Assembly: GCF_001625215.2 (NCBI RefSeq) | Contig: NC_030383.2 | Coordinates: forward strand, 7,700,779-7,764,778 | DNA: 64,000 nt | From: Daucus carota subsp. sativus | Lineage: Eukaryota > Streptophyta > Magnoliopsida > Apiales > Apiaceae | Reading direction: 5' to 3' | Shown: positions 59,221-64,000 of the stretch, one piece after another | How positions within the stretch are numbered: position 1 is the first letter of the stretch | Layout: every line of letters begins with the position of its first letter | Translations under genes and position numbers: made by a program | Notes under the pieces: model-generated | The model's database searches: none | What the model saw: only the letters and a program-made list of their open reading frames with translations | What the model was told of the DNA's origin: nothing

Positions 59221-61848
59221 ATGACCAGTCAGATGGACTCTAAAGTTCGGTTCGTAAGGTGTCCAAATTGTCGTCAGGTTCTTCCTGAATATGGGGATGT
59301 TCTGATTTATGAGTGCGGAGGATGTGGCACAATTCTGCAAGGTAATAGAATATCTCTGACACATGACAATTTTTAGCATTTTACTGCAATGAGTGGCTTG
59401 TTTTTACCGATCTTAATTTCTTATTGCATGATTTCAGCTAAGAATCAGAAAACAGATACCGGTGACACAGGATCAATTGTACATGAAGCAGATCCTACGC
59501 AGAAAAATGGCCTGAACTATTTGATGAGTCCTTCTACAGACGAATCTGATTTGGAAAAAATTCTTGAAAGGTGTGGTAATGGTATTAGTTGCAGAAAGGA
59601 GGAAAATGGTGATCCTAACCAGTCTCATGAATGTCATATCTCAGAGGTCATTTCTTTTCATGAGAATACAGAGTCGTCTCCAGAAACGAGTGGACATGCA
59701 GGAGCGGAGCAAGATGAATTTCCTTTGGTCAGATATGGCACAAATTGCTGTAATGAAGTAGGGGATGATGATACTGAGCTCCCTGGAGAGGCAAGTGCCA
59801 CCAATAACATGTTGTCATCACCAGATCTCAATCGCCACGAGGACAAGTCAGTGGTACAGGAGCTTGGTAATTTGTCACCAACAAAAAAGGATGAAAATCT
59901 GCACTCGTCAAAGAATATCAGTTGTGGAAGTCAAAAGTATTCTCAAAATTGCTTGAAAGAGTTGCCTACAAGCACAGGTTTTTCCGGGGATCTTTCTTCG
60001 TGTTATGAATCTTGTGAAGATGGAGATCTTTCATCGCTATCAGGAACTGATAAAGAACTGGATGAAAATCTGAGAAGTCATTCGAGAAGTCTAGCTGCAG
60101 TATCTTTTCTCCTGGAAAATCCAGAAGACCAAAAAGCAAAGAGTTCCCCAGTTGCAAGTGAATCATTTCCTTTAACAGAACAGAGGAAACAACCTCAAGT
60201 TGAAACTTCTCTGGTCTTTCAGCGTTTAAGCTCCACTGATACCTTGAATAACGTTCCCCAAGTTGCTTCCAGAACTAAACTTGGTGTTACTCTTAGATCC
60301 TCAACTGCGAAACTCTACTATGATCATGGTGTTAGTACATCTTGCGAGGAAACTGAAAATAAAACTTCCATTCAAAATCTTCGTCCATCTAGAAGAAACT
60401 TCAGGGATGCTGAATCCAGGAGTGCCAACGGAATGCCTAAAAGGGATGAATTGCCACCTCGTCCAATAAATTCGTCAGCAACTTTATTGGCTAAGAAACA
60501 TAATACCACAAAAGGAAGCAAGGGGAGTCAAAATGAACCTCAAGAATCCACTGAACGTAGTCGTCGAGTTAGCAGTAAGATGACAACTGAGACAGGTGAG
60601 TACTGGTCTAGACCTCCGATCTATTCAAAGGCCTCCCAAGTTCTCAGAAATGGCAACTTTACAAGTTATGAGCCAAAAGGTTTACCTGCAAGAAGCATTG
60701 ACCCTGAATCAAAAACGCGACTGTTGAGAATGGTCTATGAACTGCAAGATCAACTCAAGAGAGTTCATAGCCCAGAAGGGATGCCACATAGTAGAATTTC
60801 TAGCAGAGCTGCAAAGAAAGAACAATTGCCCGCATACAATGGGGAAATATATCCTGAACTGAGGTATGCCTTCAACACGCGACATCTAGATCAAATTAGA
60901 ACTTCTTTTCGACAAGGTAAAGCACCACGGATGGCATTTTCAGGGGATGCCATACACTTTAGACATGAAGTTGACTGCTCCTGTCTGCGTTGTTACCGTC
61001 AAAAGTGGCACTACTCAGCACAGCTGCCTCGACATGCCTATTATGATGAAGGGAATACTGTGATCTATTCCAGAGGACCCAGAGACAGTGGTCACAGTCC
61101 CCACCATTCTGCCCCTTCAAGTCCTTATCAGTACAAGTCTTCCGAGTTCTCATGGAGCCATGATACAATGTTAGATGGTATACGTCAAAACAATGAGGTA
61201 AAGAAGAAGCAGCAGTCCGCCAAGCAACACTTCCGACCAATAGCTGGTGGAGCTCCTATCATCGGGTGCTACTGTTGCAAGGAAATACTTCAGCTGCCAG
61301 CAGATTTCCTCCTCTTTAAAAGAAAATGTCATCGGCTGAGATGCAGTGCCTGTGAAGTGGTCTTGAAATTTTCATTAGTAAAACGGATTCATATCATTGA
61401 ATATAATCCTGAACCCAGAACACCTCCACCCAGTGAAGCTGGTGGGCATACTGAGACGACTAATTTGGCTTCAGCATCTGGTGCAACTGATCATCAACGC
61501 GTTGATCCAGTGTCATCTTGTGATGGCTATGGCCAATCTTCTCACAGGAGTTCCACAGAGATGGAACATTCCTTCCTGGCTCCTCCATCTGAGACCTTGA
61601 GTGGCATATATCTCCGCCAGAAAATGTCAGCTGATAATCCTTTCGAGACCAAGAAAGATGGGAAGAAACCTATGGAGCAAGACTCCACAAACATTTACAA
61701 CAGTAGGAAAACCTTTGAGCTTGGAGAACCTTCATCCAAGGTTTATAAACCAGAGAATATGATCTCAGAAATCGAAGAAGTGCCACCAGAAGATGGTTCT
61801 CTTCTTCATCAGCTCATGGGGTATTCATCTCCAGGACGTATCATATAA
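59221..61848 (+). CDS. EDR4-like protein with DUF3133 zinc-ribbon
   Basis: Two coding exons, 59221-59341 and 59438-61848, give 843 aa. The N-terminal block has VRFVRCPNCRQVLPEY and YECGGCGTILQAK, two CxxC pairs forming a probable zinc ribbon as in Arabidopsis ENHANCED DISEASE RESISTANCE 4. A long Ser/Glu-rich disordered region follows. Then come LRMVYELQDQLKR (about residue 470), a short CSCLRCYRQKW patch, and the DUF3133 block near residues 635-690 (HFRPIAGGAPIIGCYCCKEI, then LLFKRKCHRLRCSACE). EDR4 helps place the EDR1 kinase and clathrin at pathogen entry sites; whether this paralogue does the same is inference. The in-frame ATG at 59233 is an alternative start. The C-terminus is acidic and ends LMGYSSPGRII. 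Confidence 0.9.
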
Positions 61849-62635
61849 GAGTTTTCAACCAGACATCTGATAAAAAAATATGTGCACTAACCGCCAACAT
61901 GTTCCTGGGAAGTAGTGGAGTAAAGTCTAAAGGATTAAAGGCTAGACAAATATTATATACTGGAGGTTTATACATAATGTTACAATATGTATATTATTAT
62001 ATAGATGATCCTTAGAGTTAAAGTCATATACCATTTGTTCATTCACCAGCATTGTTGATTATATGAAATTAGGAGTTCAAATCTTATCATGCAAGATAGT
62101 ATTTACTGTTGAGTAGATATTCAGAAAAAAATAAATTTTACTATCCAGTGGGCACTGGCATGCAAAGATTGGATTGTATCACTTCTTTCATCATGTTAAG
62201 AATATGCTTCTTCTGCAGGCATCAGTGTTTAAAAACTCAAACCAAGAAGCACCCATTAGCCAACATAGTAGATAAAAACGTAGATATTTGAATATTAGAA
62301 AAATTACAATAATATGAATTTCTGTCGATTTGGCTGATAATACAGCACTAGGGATACAAGTTCACAGTTTGAGTCCGATCCATTAAATATAACATACCAT
62401 TACGGTAGCTACTTTCCTCTTATAAATTGGGGCATCTACCGAAATCCTATGTTTCAACCCAGAAAGTTCAATACAAACCATATAGAGGGCCTAAGCCAAG
62501 AAGCTAGTTAACCTAATTCAGCTAGAAAACATGAATTCGAGCCTTCCTTGCATGTGAATCCATCCGATTTACTCAAGACTGTCATAACTTCTGCTCCAGC
62601 CATAACACTTCAAGTTTCTGCAGAATCTATGGCTT
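61849..62635. other. Convergent 3' spacer
   Basis: Holds the 3' UTRs of the EDR4-like (plus) and EIF1AD-like (minus) genes. AT-rich; no further gene or repeat recognised. Confidence 0.6.
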
Positions 62636-64000
62636 CTAAGGAGTTGCATCCGAATCCGAATCCGAGTCTGCGTCAGACTGCAACTCTGCAGGTCTAGTTC
62701 TGTTCATGTTAGCTTCTAATGGGGGGAGCCCATCATCACTCGAGTCCATCTCATTGTCTTCCTGCAACAAATCACAAGTACTTGGTACTTTAACAGGTAC
62801 CTCTGGGCTTGCTGACCTGAAGGTCTCCGGCCTGCACCAATCAGAAGCACAAGCACAAAGAATAAATCATCAATAACAAAAGTATATAGACAAAGCTGAG
62901 CGAATGGAGAGCTCAACACAATTAAAGCTTTAGAATTAAGTTTAATAATGGGACACATGTGATCAAAAAAGGGCTCATTATTTCATAAACAGAATACAGT
63001 TGTTTATCTGACAAGTTTAAGAATAATGGTAACTTTTTAAATACATTTCCCAGAGTTTATGTATTGGTCCCTTGAGATAGTACTCAGTCCTAAATTTCTA
63101 AGGTTTCATGCAAAACTGGCGAAGATATAACAAACTACCTTCATTTTAAAAAATACTGTATATAAAATGCATATAACAGAACCTCAATTATCCAGCTCTT
63201 CAATTTACCTTCGTATTGTGTATCACTGTCACACAAACAAAGTGTGAGTGTGAGTCTGAATCCAATCCCTCATTCCTTCCCACCGATACTGGCCACTGCA
63301 TTCCTAGCAACCCAGTCCAAAATGAAATCATGGCCAGGGGTATATTTTGAAGGAAAGCAAGGAAGAGTACCAACTCTAGGGAAGATAGGTTTACATCAAA
63401 ACTGCTGCGATTCTTCAGAGAATTTGAAGAAAGATAGTCAGACTAATGGAGAGTTCCACGAATTTGATGGAGCTCTGAGGCAGGCTACAAACACATAGCT
63501 TCCCCGAAATGTAATTAAATTAGAGTCAGTGTCAGACAAAGAAAGTGTTCCTCTAATATGATTGTCTATCTGAGGCAGATGGGTCTTGAGCAAAAATTAA
63601 TGATGATTTCCCCTAGGTCAATCAAAATAGAGCAAGGCAAAGAAAGATTTCACCATTTTAGATCAAAATTGGATGGTAGGTTTAGCCTATAGACAAGAAA
63701 TGCAACCCCCCCCCCCCCCCCCCCCACACACACACACTCCTGTACTGGTAGGAAAATAGGGGAAAAAAAAAAAAAATCCTTCACAGATAACTTATTCTGA
63801 TACTTTAGGGAGCTCTGCTGAAATTTACTTATTCTGATTATATACGACTTCAAACCAGATAAAGATACAAGATAAAATTTCAATAACGAACCATTCAGGA
63901 GATTTTTTAAGTGCACGAACTTGTTCATGATAAAGAACTTGAGAAACTATACAGCCCACTTTCCTGCCAGACTCTACAGCCTCCTCTCTCCCACTTTCAT
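62636..64000 (-). CDS. EIF1AD: EIF1AD-like RNA-binding protein, 3' part
   Basis: Two exons in transcript order: 64000-63892 (continues beyond the window) and 62831-62636. The upstream exon reads ESGREEAVESGRKVGCIVSQ then VLYHEQVRALKKSPEW; the Trp codon is split TG|G across a GTTCGT donor and a GGTGCAG acceptor. The last exon gives PETFRSASPEVP and an acidic tail with SSDDGLPPLEANMNRTRP and SDADSDSDSDATP. This matches the eIF1A-domain protein EIF1AD: the end of its S1/eIF1A fold (valine-rich strand and EQVRAL helix) and an acidic C-terminus. It is thought to bind RNA and act in small-subunit or nuclear processes. The S1 fold core lies outside the window. Another frame through the last exon is open but basic and unlike the family. 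Confidence 0.75.
63707..63738. repeat. Poly-C plus (CA)n tract in the EIF1AD-like intron
   Basis: About 19 C residues followed by CACACACACACAC; on the sense strand of the gene this is a GT/G run. Assembly length here is likely unreliable. Confidence 0.85.

Noticed and set aside
62716-62958. Minus-strand 80-codon basic frame over the EIF1AD-like last exon
   Set aside because: Its composition (many Arg, Met, Cys) looks random, while the overlapping acidic frame matches the family and splices in phase.
63244-63498. Plus-strand frame and a minus-strand piece with ILDWVARNAVAS as exons
   Set aside because: Neither connects in phase with the EIF1AD-like exons on each side, and both lie within that gene's intron. 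Chance or a gene fragment is likelier.

Overview
This is a window of flowering-plant nuclear DNA, almost certainly eudicot. The intergenic DNA is AT-rich, genes have short exons with GT/AG introns, and TATA boxes are plant-like. MITEs, Helitrons and one LTR-retroelement fossil are dense. Species cannot be fixed from sequence alone. All homology calls rest on recall of family sequences, because no search was run. Exon models were assembled by matching conserved protein to GT/AG borders with phase checked.

Layout. 1-409 (-): 5' part of a secreted glycine-rich protein. 410-5299: repeat-rich intergenic DNA with a complete small Helitron (810-1187), a Stowaway-like MITE, a LINE-like tail and a minisatellite. 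5300-17416 (+): the ORANGE (OR) carotenoid/chromoplast regulator, 8 exons and 314 aa. Its 7.1-kb intron 2 seems to be mostly one Helitron carrying an RPA1-like gene and a MITE array. 18502-20613 (+): intronless P-class PPR gene of At1g02060 type. 21106-24373 (-): TOC34 import-receptor GTPase, 7 exons. 25992-28887 (-): alpha/beta hydrolase, 6 exons. 29026-31324: two same-family Helitrons, one inserted into the 5' tip of the other. 32108-38372 (-): ATG18a-type PROPPIN, 4 coding exons, with a decayed LTR-retroelement complex in intron 1. 42447-48685 (+): mitochondrial ribosomal protein mL46, 6 exons. 51140-52234 (+): F-box protein. 53989-55197 (+): thioredoxin h9-type, 4 exons. 55816-56588 (-): small secreted Cys-rich, probably GPI-anchored protein. 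59221-61848 (+): EDR4/DUF3133 zinc-ribbon protein. 62636-64000 (-): 3' part of an EIF1AD-like protein.

Working relations. OR, TOC34, probably the PPR protein and perhaps the hydrolase act in plastids; mL46 acts in mitochondria; ATG18a acts in autophagy; EDR4-like and F-box families often act in defence signalling. Nothing shows co-regulation. The clearest unusual structures are the self-nested Helitrons, the Helitron-inflated OR intron, nested MITEs at two places, and a duplication plus perfect foldback around OR exon 5. I saw no CRISPR array, tRNA or rRNA gene, and nothing I would call a wholly new system.
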